Positions 28,854-37,356 of a DNA stretch of 64,000 nt are shown one piece after another; position 1 is the stretch's first letter, and every line of letters begins with the position of its first letter. Under the pieces are notes generated by a model. The model had not been told where the DNA came from. It searched no databases and saw only the letters and a program-made list of their open reading frames with translations. The translations under genes and the position numbers were made by a program. The DNA is from an uncultured Acidobacteriota bacterium. Lineage in GTDB: Bacteria; Acidobacteriota; Terriglobia; Terriglobales; Acidobacteriaceae. The DNA is taken from contig CAINND010000037.1 in NCBI GenBank assembly GCA_903851035.1, positions 98,248 to 162,247 of the forward strand, read 5' to 3'.

Positions 28854-29186
28854 TTAGTGCCCGTGGGCTGAATCATCTCTTCCTGCGCTCGCTTTCGGCG
28901 CTGGGCCATTTGCTCCCATGTATTGCCGAAGTCGAAGGCGTTCGCATACATTCAGCGCGTAGCTACTCCGTGCCACAAACTGCACGCCAAGCCGCTTCAA
29001 CGTCTGTAGCACCGCTTCCCCCGTAGCATCGACAAAGATCAATTCGGACAGATCAAAGACGATCTCCTCAGGATCGGTGCAACTCAGTACAAGGCTTTGC
29101 GCGTATTCTGCGAAACTCCCTACAAAGCGACCTTCGAGTCGCCACAGGATGGTCTGGTCTTCTTTGTGAAACTCCATTCTCAGCAT
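28854..29186 (-). CDS. STAS-domain protein (anti-anti-sigma type)
   Basis: A 110-residue protein. The STAS fold is suggested by RMEFHKEDQTILWRLEGRFV, EEIVFDLSELIFVDATGEAV and a following LKRLGVQFVARSSYALNVC. The conserved Ser/Thr phosphorylation site of SpoIIAA is replaced by the DATG region, where the Thr could serve. It sits directly upstream of the sigma-like gene on the same strand, so it may control it or a kinase partner. GGAG lies nine bases before the ATG at 29186; the frame is open 30 codons further upstream but carries no extra domain. Confidence 0.78.
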   Translation of the reverse strand: MLRMEFHKEDQTILWRLEGRFVGSFAEYAQSLVLSCTDPEEIVFDLSELIFVDATGEAVLQTLKRLGVQFVARSSYALNVCERLRLRQYMGANGPAPKASAGRDDSAHGH

Positions 29187-29395
29187 GCCGACACACTCCG
29201 TGTTACCAGCACAGACAGTGCAATTGGGATGCCAACAAAAAGCCTTGTGCCACAATGAGTTAGCGAGGCAAGTCATGACGATGACTGCCCAGATTTGGGT
29301 AATTGACTAAATTTGGTCAGGAACTCACTGCGTGAGAGAAGGACGCTTGTACACTCATGGTTGGAATGAACTTAAGTTGCTGCAGCGCGGGATAC

Positions 29396-31441
29396 TCAGT
29401 AGTAGGCGCGGGTAATGCCCAGCTTTTGCATTTTGTTTTGCAAGGTTGTGCGTTTCAACCCCAAGCGCTCGGCAGCTCCGCCTATGCCGGAAATTCTTCC
29501 ATTACAGGCCTTTAGGGCGTCAATAATCGCTTGCCGCTCGGTCTGCTCGAATGTCAGTTCCGCCGCTGGCGCCGACGCTGGTATCGCCTTCAACTCATGG
29601 AGTGGGATCTTTAGTTCTTCACCTGGGCTGAGGATTACCGCCCTTTCGATGAAGTTCTCCAACTCGCGGACGTTACCAGGCCATGGGGCACGAACCAGAG
29701 CCTCCATCGCGGGCTTCGGAATCGAGCGGATATTCCTCCGCATGCGCCTCGAAAGTTGGGAGACAAAGTAGTGCACCAGCAGCGGAATATCTTCCCTGCG
29801 GCTGCGCAGCGGTGGAATCTCAATGGGGAAGACATTCAGACGGTAGAAGAGGTCTTCGCGGAACTGGTTCTCGCGGATCATGGAGTGCAGGTCGCGATGT
29901 GTGGCGGCGATCAATCGGACATCTACACTGATTGTCCTGGAGCTTCCCAGCCGCTCGAATTCACGTTCCTGTAGCGCTCGTAGCAGCTTCGGCTGAAGAT
30001 CGAGCGGGATGTCACCGATTTCGTCCAGGAACAAGGTGCCGTGATCGGCGATCTCGAATCTTCCCTTCTTCTGCATCAGGGCTCCGGTGAAAGCGCCTTT
30101 TTCATGTCCAAAGAGCTCGCTCTCTACCAGGCCGGAAGGGATTGCCGCGCAATTCAGGCGAACGAAGGTTCGCGTCTTCCTGGTGCTGAGGCTGTGGATG
30201 GCACGCGCGATCAGCTCTTTTCCTGTTCCAGTCTCACCGTGCAGCAGCACGGTGGAATCAGTAGGCGCAACGATCTCAATCTGCTGGAGTACCTGGCGAA
30301 GCGCCGCACTCTTGCCAACAATGTCTTCAAAGTTGTACTCCGCCCGGATTTCTGACTCCAGGTAAAGGCGCTCATCTTCCAGCCTGTCCTTTGACTTGTT
30401 GAGCTCCGCGTAGGCCAGCGCATTGTCCAGCGCCAGCGAAATCTGGGTGCTGATCTGGCTGAGCATGTCCAAATCATTGCTTTTGAAATGGTCCGGTCTC
30501 CTACTGCCCATTACGATGACACCCAGCGGTCCATTCAAAGTGGCAAGCGGCAGGAGCGCCACGGACTCAACCCCATCGGAAATCATCAGTTCGGTGACGA
30601 CTGGATCGAATTTCTTGATATCTTCGCGAGTCCATAACTCCGGCTTATGCGCCCGCATTCGGCCGAGTTCCTCCTCGGAAAGCTTCGGGAAGGAGATATC
30701 GACCAGTTCCTTGTTCCTGGGGGACTCCATGACAGCGCACTCCAGGCGAGTCTGGTCTTTGTCCAACACCCAGATGCCTGCAAAGTCGTTTGCGAAGTAC
30801 TTGCGCAACGCTGCCGCAGCAGCACGGAAAAGCTCCTTGATCTCCAGGTGCGAGACCACCAGATTGTTGATTTCGAGCAGCAGTTTCCAGCGGTCCCGCT
30901 CCTCGAGGACCTGCTTCTGGTAGCGTTCTGCGGTATCGGAGGCAATTGCGCTCTCCAGAACGGAAGCCACGTGTGCCGCAACGGCACTCATCAGCGCGGT
31001 GTCTTCCGCGGAGAACGGCCCTTGCTTTTCGTTACTAAAGCACAGCACTCCCAGCTTCTTGCGCGGAGTCGAAAGAGGAAACATCTGCACGCCGCGCAAT
31101 GCCGATGCCTGGGCAAGCTCGCTCAATTCGAGATTTTTTGATAGTTCAGCCTTGAAGTCGGGAACAAATAGCGGGATCTGCTCTTCTATTACGCGCTCAA
31201 GCTCTGTACCGTCGTACGGCAACTCTGTCCCCAGCACGACATCGAGTCCCGCTGAACCACGTTCGAACGCAACAACACGGACTCGGCTGTTCTGGCTCAG
31301 GAGGAGGACGGCAGCAGCGTTGCAAGGAACCACCGCGGAAATCAACTGGTGAATGTTCTGCAGAACCGCGTGAACGTTCGGCTGATTGGTAATGGCGCCG
31401 GAAACATCGAGCAATGCGCGGTATCTGGTTTCTTGTTGCAT
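29396..31441 (-). CDS. Sigma54-dependent transcriptional activator with two GAF domains
   Basis: A 681-residue FhlA/NtrC-type regulator. Two GAF domains (about 10-170 and 190-345) take the place of a receiver; the AAA+ sigma54-interaction domain (about 370-605) has GETGTGKE (Walker A), ELFGHEKGAFTGA (sigma54 contact loop) and GTLFLDEIGDIPLDLQPKLL (Walker B); a Fis-type helix-turn-helix closes the protein (LKACNGRISGIGGAAERLGL). It should activate sigma54 promoters in response to a small molecule or gas bound by GAF. It is divergent from the RND efflux operon across a 300-base gap, so that operon is its likely target, but I could not find a convincing GG-N10-GC promoter there. TAGGAG precedes the ATG. 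Confidence 0.94.
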   Translation of the reverse strand: MQQETRYRALLDVSGAITNQPNVHAVLQNIHQLISAVVPCNAAAVLLLSQNSRVRVVAFERGSAGLDVVLGTELPYDGTELERVIEEQIPLFVPDFKAELSKNLELSELAQASALRGVQMFPLSTPRKKLGVLCFSNEKQGPFSAEDTALMSAVAAHVASVLESAIASDTAERYQKQVLEERDRWKLLLEINNLVVSHLEIKELFRAAAAALRKYFANDFAGIWVLDKDQTRLECAVMESPRNKELVDISFPKLSEEELGRMRAHKPELWTREDIKKFDPVVTELMISDGVESVALLPLATLNGPLGVIVMGSRRPDHFKSNDLDMLSQISTQISLALDNALAYAELNKSKDRLEDERLYLESEIRAEYNFEDIVGKSAALRQVLQQIEIVAPTDSTVLLHGETGTGKELIARAIHSLSTRKTRTFVRLNCAAIPSGLVESELFGHEKGAFTGALMQKKGRFEIADHGTLFLDEIGDIPLDLQPKLLRALQEREFERLGSSRTISVDVRLIAATHRDLHSMIRENQFREDLFYRLNVFPIEIPPLRSRREDIPLLVHYFVSQLSRRMRRNIRSIPKPAMEALVRAPWPGNVRELENFIERAVILSPGEELKIPLHELKAIPASAPAAELTFEQTERQAIIDALKACNGRISGIGGAAERLGLKRTTLQNKMQKLGITRAYY

Positions 31442-31742
31442 TTTGCCGGTGATCTCCTAAGAACTACCTTGCATTTTGCTTGCCACCCTCCGCGATTATG
31501 CCCGAAAACCGGAATTAGCGCATATGCAAGGAGAAGGCGAAGACTGCCCACCCGCCGTCACTCAAGTTGGCCAGGGCCGAGTGGGCATCTCGTCGGCAAA
31601 TGCCCGAATAAGGTCAGACTCCTGCGATCCCCGGTTTGCTAAACACTCCTGGATCAACATTTTGCCCTACTTTCGGATTTGGTAACAGCCGTGCACTTCC
31701 AAGCGTGTGAGTTATCCCGATACCAGTTCAGGAGTCAATCCC

Positions 31743-32858
31743 TTGCGCGTTAATTTAGCTGTTGCCTGCTTCCTTATTACGCTTACCGGTTGTAGCCATC
31801 GTCAGCCTGCTGCCGTGGCTGCCAGGCCCACACCCGTACAGGTCCGTAATGTCGCCCTAGTGAACCATCTTGAGGAGATAACCGTTAGCGGTTCGGTAAA
31901 TTCTCCGGACTCTCCTGCGGATGTGCCATTCCTTGTGAGTGGCCGAGTGCTGCGAGTTGCGGTGCATGAGGGAGATGCGGTCCGTAAAGGGCAACTGCTT
32001 GCCTCACTGGATCCAACGGAATGTAAGATCGCCGTCCGTGGAGCCGCCGCGCAGGTGGCAGCCGCAAAGGTTTCGCTTGACCGCGCCGAAGATGAATACA
32101 AACGGATGAAGATGCTCTTTGAGTCGAAGAGCCTCCCGCCAAATGACTTCCGCAAGTTCCAGGCCGCGTTTGACGCCGCAAAGGAGCAGTTCAACCAGGC
32201 AGTTGCCGGGGAGGATTCTGCGCGCAAGCACCTGTCGGACACAACGCTGTTAGCGCCGGTAAGTGGATACATCTCGCGTCGCGCGGTTGAGCCTGGAAAC
32301 ATGGCTGCCGCTGGTGTGCCGGCGTTCCAGATCGTAACGCTCGACCCCGTGGAGGTTCTTGTCGGAGTTCCGGAGACGGATATCCGGCTGGTTCGCCTGG
32401 GTCAGCACGCGCAGGTGCAGATTCCAGCCCTGCCGGGACAGGAGTTCTCCGGCAACGTGCGCGTGATTAATGTATCCGCCGATCCGGCAACCCGCACCTA
32501 TTCCACCCGAATCCAGGTGCCGAATGCAGATCACAAACTTCGCGTTGGGATGATCGCCGAAGTGCAGATTCAGGGCGACCGGCAGGTAAAGGCCATTACC
32601 GTTCCCGGCAGTGCAATCGTCCATGATCCGCAGGGCGCCTCGCAGGTTTTCGTTTACTACCCGGAGCAGAAGCGAGCCTACTCGAAACGCGTCGAGGTGG
32701 GCCGCGTCGTGGGGCAGGAGGTGGAGATTCAGAGCGGCCTGCATCCCGATGACCAGGTGGTGATCGGCGGTCAGCTGTCACTCCGTGATGGCGTATCGGC
32801 CGAGATCATTGGGACACAGGCACCCCACCTGGCGGTGGCGGGAGCGGAGGCCAAGTAG
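31743..32858 (+). CDS. RND efflux periplasmic adaptor (membrane-fusion protein, lipoprotein)
   Basis: A 371-residue adaptor that links an inner-membrane RND pump to the outer-membrane channel. The TTG at 31743 is chosen: AGGAG lies eight bases upstream and the result is a neat lipoprotein signal, MRVNLAVACFLITLTGC, with the lipobox Cys at 17. The remainder shows the biotinyl-lipoyl part (VSGRVLRVAVHEGDAVRKGQ), an alpha-hairpin (about 90-150), the second lipoyl half (LLAPVSGYISRRAVEPG) and the beta-barrel and membrane-proximal domains. An in-frame GTG at 31707 is poorer. The pump gene starts directly after the stop. Confidence 0.92.
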   Translation: MRVNLAVACFLITLTGCSHRQPAAVAARPTPVQVRNVALVNHLEEITVSGSVNSPDSPADVPFLVSGRVLRVAVHEGDAVRKGQLLASLDPTECKIAVRGAAAQVAAAKVSLDRAEDEYKRMKMLFESKSLPPNDFRKFQAAFDAAKEQFNQAVAGEDSARKHLSDTTLLAPVSGYISRRAVEPGNMAAAGVPAFQIVTLDPVEVLVGVPETDIRLVRLGQHAQVQIPALPGQEFSGNVRVINVSADPATRTYSTRIQVPNADHKLRVGMIAEVQIQGDRQVKAITVPGSAIVHDPQGASQVFVYYPEQKRAYSKRVEVGRVVGQEVEIQSGLHPDDQVVIGGQLSLRDGVSAEIIGTQAPHLAVAGAEAK

Positions 32859-35800
32859 ATGAAACCGATTCAAGCATCGCTAAAGTATCCGGTTGTTACG
32901 TTGCTGCTCGCCTCCGTTCTGGTGTGTGTGGGTCTTCACGCCCTGTGGAAGATGCCCAGAATGGAGGATCCAAACATCACCATTCGTACCGGGCTGGTGC
33001 TGGCTGTCTATCCCGGCGCGACCTCTGAACAGGTTGAAAAGCAGGTCACGCGCACGCTGGAAGAGCACATCCTGAAATTCCCGGAAGTGCGGAAAGAGAA
33101 GACTTATTCCACCAGCCGTCCTGGTGTCTGCGTGATCAACGTAGAGTTGGAAGATCACGTCAAAAACTCAGACATCTTCTGGGCCAAACTGCGCCACGAG
33201 ATGGCGGAGACAAAGAATCGCTCCCTGCCGCAAGAGGTGATGGGACCAGTCGTCAACTCTGACTTCGGTGACACGGTGGCCATGCTGGTTGCAGTCCATG
33301 GCCAACGCTACGGCTACCGTGAGCTTCGTGACCACGTGGATCGCATCCAGGATGAGCTGAGATCGATCCGTGACGTTGGAAAAGTGGCCACCTACGGGGA
33401 ACAGAGCGAACAGATTTGGGTCAGCACAAGTATGGAGCGCTTGGCCCAGTACTCGACTGATCCGGCCCGGATGATCCAGGCCTTGCAGGGGCGCAACATT
33501 ATCGAGCCTTCGGGAGACCTGGAAGCAGACAAAACGAAGGTGCCGCTGCGAACGACAGGGTCCTTCACCAAGCTGGACCAGGTTCGCAACCTGCTGGTGG
33601 ATGTCTCGCGCACCGGGCAGCCGGTTTATCTTCGCGACTTCGCCAACGTTGAGCGCCGGTATGAAGACCCCAGCTTCCTTACGCGCTTCGACGGCGAACC
33701 CAGCGTCATGATTTCGGTCGAAATGCAACGTGGCCGGAACATCGTCGAACTCGGAGAGCAGGTCAGCGCGGCGATGGCTCGCCTGCGCCCACTGCTGCCG
33801 CCCGACCTGAAGCTCGACCTGGTTGCAGACCAGCCAACGGCGGTGAAGGAACGCATGCAGAACATGGGCCACGAATTTCTGCTGGCGATTATTTCCGTCA
33901 TTCTCGTGACCATCATCCTGTTGCCTTTGCGAGTGGCCGTGATTGCCGCGGTTGCCATCCCAGTGACCATCTCCACTACGGTTGGCATGATGAGCACGTT
34001 TGGAATGGAACTGCATCAGGTGTCCATTGCGGCGCTAATTGTCGTGCTGGGCATTGTGGTGGATGACGCCATTGTGATTGCCGACAATTACGTGGAGTTG
34101 TTGGACCATGGGGTTCCGCGCCCTGAGGCCGCGTGGCGCAGTGCATCGGAGATGTTTATCCCGGTGCTGACGGCCACCTTGACGATCATTGCCTCCTTCC
34201 TGCCGCTGCTGATTATCTCCGGCTCGTCAGGCGAGTTCATCTGCGCCCTCCCGATCACGGTTGCGATTGCGTTATCAGTATCGTTCATCGTTGCCATCAT
34301 GCTTACGCCATTGCTCTGCCGCTTCTTCATCAAGCAGGGCCTGCATTCGCATGAGCCTGGCGACACAAAAACGAAGAAGAAGTTCAATATGCTGGACCAG
34401 CTCCAGACGATTTACAACAAGGCCATCGTCTTTTTCATGGGGCGTAAGGCGCTTGCTGTGACGCTTGGCGTGGCGGCATTTGCCGCGGGGCTGGCCCTCT
34501 TCCAATTTGTACCGCAGCAGTTCTTCCCCTCGGCTGAGCGCAACCAATGTGTCATTGATGTCTGGATGCCGCAGGGAACCCGCATCGAGGGAACGGATGA
34601 GGTGATGCATCGCATCGAGCATCGCCTGGCGTCGGACCCCGACGTGCAGCACTACTCTAGTTTTATTGGACAGAGCGCGCCGCGTTTCTATTACAACGTG
34701 AACCCGCAGCAGCCCGACGCCGCTTATGGGCAGCTCATTGTGCAGAGCAAGTCGGCAAAGCTGACTCCGGCGCTGGTGACGAGGCTGCGGACGGAGCTTG
34801 CTCGCGTGGCCCCTGAAGCACGCACCATTGTGAAGGAGCTCCAGCAAGGCGCCCAGCAAGAGGCCCCCGTTGAGGTGCGCATCTCCGGCAATGACGTTGC
34901 TCAGCTCAAGGGCATTGGGCAGAAGGTTGAAGACATTCTGCGAGAGCAGCCAGCCGCGCAGTTCGTCCACAACGACTACTACAACGATTCTTACTTGGTG
35001 GACGTCAGGGTCAATGAAGAGCTGGCGAATCGTTCGGGTTTGACCAACGCCAGTGTGTCCCATGTGCTGGCCGGTGGCTTCGACGGTATGCCGGTAAGCA
35101 CATACTGGGAGGGAAATCGGGCGGTTACCATCAAATTGCGTCTCGACCCCGCGCATCGCAGCAGCTTTGAGGATGTGTCGAACACCTACGTCCCATCGCA
35201 GGTCACTACGGCACGCGTCCCGGTGCGCTCGTTGGCAACGCTCGAACCGCAGTGGCAGACTAGCCGCATTGTCCGCCGCAACGGAGTGTACACCCTCACT
35301 GTGCGCGCCTTCCCCAAACATGATCATTACGCCTCGGAGTTGATCAACGCAACATCCGCGAAGATCAAAGGTATTCCCCTTCCTCCGGGCTTTTCCATCT
35401 ACTACGGAGGCGAGATGTATAACCAGAATGAGACCTTCCCCCAGATGGTCGGGGCTTTGGGCATCAGCCTGGCTGTGATCTTCCTGATTCTGCTGGTACA
35501 GTTCCGCACCATCTCCGATCCGCTGGTCATCATGGCCTCGATTCCACTGACTTTGCTGGGGGCCGTCATTGGACTGCTGGTGACGAAGAATCCCTTCGGC
35601 TTCACCGCCTTTATGGGACTTATCAGCCTGTGCGGCATCGTGGTTCGTAACGGAATTGTGCTGGTGGATTACATCCACGAAAAGATGCGCGCAGGACACT
35701 CACTGGAGGATGCGGCCACGGAGGCCGGCGAGCGGCGCCTGCGTCCCATCTTCCTTACAACCATGGCCGCCGCCGTCGGCGTGACGCCGATGATTCTGTC

Positions 35801-37313
35801 AGGCTCGAGTTTGTGGAGTCCGCTTGCCAGCGTCATTGCCTTCGGACTGGTCTTCTCAATGTTCTTCACCTTGCTGGTGGTTCCCGTATTGTTCGTGCTC
35901 GCACAATCGCGCACACGAAAGGTGAACCCGCAGGTAGTCACTGCGCTGGCGCTGGCAGGCATACTCACCCTGGCCTCTTCGCACGCTAGCGCACAGCAGA
36001 CTACGGTAATGGTTGCCAGCACTCCCGGCGTTGCGCAAAACGCTCCTGTGGTGAGCCTCACATTACAGAAGGCGGTAGAACTTGCACTCAAGCAGAACAG
36101 GGTCCTCAAGATCGCGCGGGCAAAGACCAAGGAGAGCGACGGAAAGCTTGTCTCTGCGAAGAGTGACCTATACCCGCAGTTAACCAATGACAGCACCGTG
36201 GTTGGCATTGCCAACAAAGAGGCTGTGACAATCCCGCGTGGTTCCCTGGGGACGGTCCCCGGCTTGGGACCATTTCCCTTGCAAAACACCGCACTGGACC
36301 AGGGTTCGAACGCGGTTCTATTGTCCAACACGACGATTACCCAGCCGATTACGCAACTATTCAAGATTCGTGCCGGTGTGCGAGTTGCCGCTGCCGATGC
36401 GCGCACAACCAGAGACGAGCTTCGTAAGTCCGAGGACGATGTAACGCTGGCGGTGCATCAGCTTTATTACGGAATGTTGATTGCCCGCCAGCAGCGAAAG
36501 GCGCTGCTTGCCTCCTGTGACGCGGCCTCGCAAAAGCTCAAGGAAAACGAGAACGCGGTTCACAACGGCACAGCACTTGATGTCGCGGCGATAGAAGCAA
36601 AGACAATGCTGCTCTCCTCGCAGCAGGAACTGCTCACCAAAGAAAACCAGATTGCCGACCTTGACGCGGAAATGAACGACCTGCTGGGCCTCCAGTTGAA
36701 TTCGTTACTGCAACTTGCAGAGGTTGACGAATCCTATGTCGAGATGCGCCCCCAGGATGAGTATGTGCTGCAGGCGCTCGCCGGCAACCCGGAAATACAG
36801 GGTGCGAAGGACCAACTCGCCAAGGCACACGCGGCACTGGATGCGGCGCGTCTTGATTTCCTCCCCGACTTCGGCGTCTATGCGCGCCATACCTATCAGA
36901 ATGGTGTTCCGTTCGTGACTCATAACAACGAGACCTACGGAGTGCAGCTGAACTGGCGTGTCTTCGATGCCGGTAAGCGACGTGGCGTGGTGCAACAGCG
37001 CGAGGCCCAACTCGAACAGGCGAAGCAGAATCTCCTACGGCTGCAGAGCAGTGTTGCGGTGGAGATCGAGAAGGCGTACCGCAAAGTTGAACGATCGAAG
37101 ACCATGATCCAGGTGGCGCAGCAAGCGGTTGCGTTGCGCCGTGAAGGTGAGCGGCTCAGCGCGAACCAGATCGAAGCTGGAGTTGCCCTGGAGTCGCAGC
37201 ACGCCAACGCGGTCTCTGCCACTGCCAGGGCCGAGGCGGATGAGTTGCAGGCACACCTGGCATACGAGCTCGCAATCGCAGAGCTACAAAAAGTGGCCGG
37301 CCACCTGCAATAG
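32859..37313 (+). CDS. RND efflux pump fused to a TolC-like outer-membrane channel
   Basis: A 1484-residue fusion. Residues 1 to about 1015 are a complete RND permease: 12 membrane segments, two periplasmic loops, the proton-relay pair in GIVVDDAIVIADNY (TM4), and GLISLCGIVVRNGIVLVDYI (TM10-11). Residues about 1022-1046 (VNPQVVTALALAGILTLASS then HASAQQ) look like a signal peptide with an Ala-x-Ala cleavage site, and the codon for residue 1022 is GTG. From about 1060 to the end is a TolC-type channel (LQKAVELALKQNRVLKIARA, GVQLNWRVFDAGKRRG) with the usual coiled helices. No stop or frameshift separates the halves. The product may be cleaved by signal peptidase into pump and channel. Substrate unknown. 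The adaptor gene abuts upstream. Confidence 0.92.
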   Translation: MKPIQASLKYPVVTLLLASVLVCVGLHALWKMPRMEDPNITIRTGLVLAVYPGATSEQVEKQVTRTLEEHILKFPEVRKEKTYSTSRPGVCVINVELEDHVKNSDIFWAKLRHEMAETKNRSLPQEVMGPVVNSDFGDTVAMLVAVHGQRYGYRELRDHVDRIQDELRSIRDVGKVATYGEQSEQIWVSTSMERLAQYSTDPARMIQALQGRNIIEPSGDLEADKTKVPLRTTGSFTKLDQVRNLLVDVSRTGQPVYLRDFANVERRYEDPSFLTRFDGEPSVMISVEMQRGRNIVELGEQVSAAMARLRPLLPPDLKLDLVADQPTAVKERMQNMGHEFLLAIISVILVTIILLPLRVAVIAAVAIPVTISTTVGMMSTFGMELHQVSIAALIVVLGIVVDDAIVIADNYVELLDHGVPRPEAAWRSASEMFIPVLTATLTIIASFLPLLIISGSSGEFICALPITVAIALSVSFIVAIMLTPLLCRFFIKQGLHSHEPGDTKTKKKFNMLDQLQTIYNKAIVFFMGRKALAVTLGVAAFAAGLALFQFVPQQFFPSAERNQCVIDVWMPQGTRIEGTDEVMHRIEHRLASDPDVQHYSSFIGQSAPRFYYNVNPQQPDAAYGQLIVQSKSAKLTPALVTRLRTELARVAPEARTIVKELQQGAQQEAPVEVRISGNDVAQLKGIGQKVEDILREQPAAQFVHNDYYNDSYLVDVRVNEELANRSGLTNASVSHVLAGGFDGMPVSTYWEGNRAVTIKLRLDPAHRSSFEDVSNTYVPSQVTTARVPVRSLATLEPQWQTSRIVRRNGVYTLTVRAFPKHDHYASELINATSAKIKGIPLPPGFSIYYGGEMYNQNETFPQMVGALGISLAVIFLILLVQFRTISDPLVIMASIPLTLLGAVIGLLVTKNPFGFTAFMGLISLCGIVVRNGIVLVDYIHEKMRAGHSLEDAATEAGERRLRPIFLTTMAAAVGVTPMILSGSSLWSPLASVIAFGLVFSMFFTLLVVPVLFVLAQSRTRKVNPQVVTALALAGILTLASSHASAQQTTVMVASTPGVAQNAPVVSLTLQKAVELALKQNRVLKIARAKTKESDGKLVSAKSDLYPQLTNDSTVVGIANKEAVTIPRGSLGTVPGLGPFPLQNTALDQGSNAVLLSNTTITQPITQLFKIRAGVRVAAADARTTRDELRKSEDDVTLAVHQLYYGMLIARQQRKALLASCDAASQKLKENENAVHNGTALDVAAIEAKTMLLSSQQELLTKENQIADLDAEMNDLLGLQLNSLLQLAEVDESYVEMRPQDEYVLQALAGNPEIQGAKDQLAKAHAALDAARLDFLPDFGVYARHTYQNGVPFVTHNNETYGVQLNWRVFDAGKRRGVVQQREAQLEQAKQNLLRLQSSVAVEIEKAYRKVERSKTMIQVAQQAVALRREGERLSANQIEAGVALESQHANAVSATARAEADELQAHLAYELAIAELQKVAGHLQ

Positions 37314-37356
37314 CTCATCAGCAATGGCAATGCGAGAGAGATGAAAAGGACAACCC

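Noticed and set aside
31442..31742. A sigma54 promoter for the efflux operon
   Set aside because: Several GG and GC pairs are present, but none with the required 10-base spacing and TTGC-like -12 context.
34275..35699. 474-codon minus-strand open frame within the RND pump
   Set aside because: Shadow of the pump gene; low-complexity His/Gln/Arg translation and no ribosome site.
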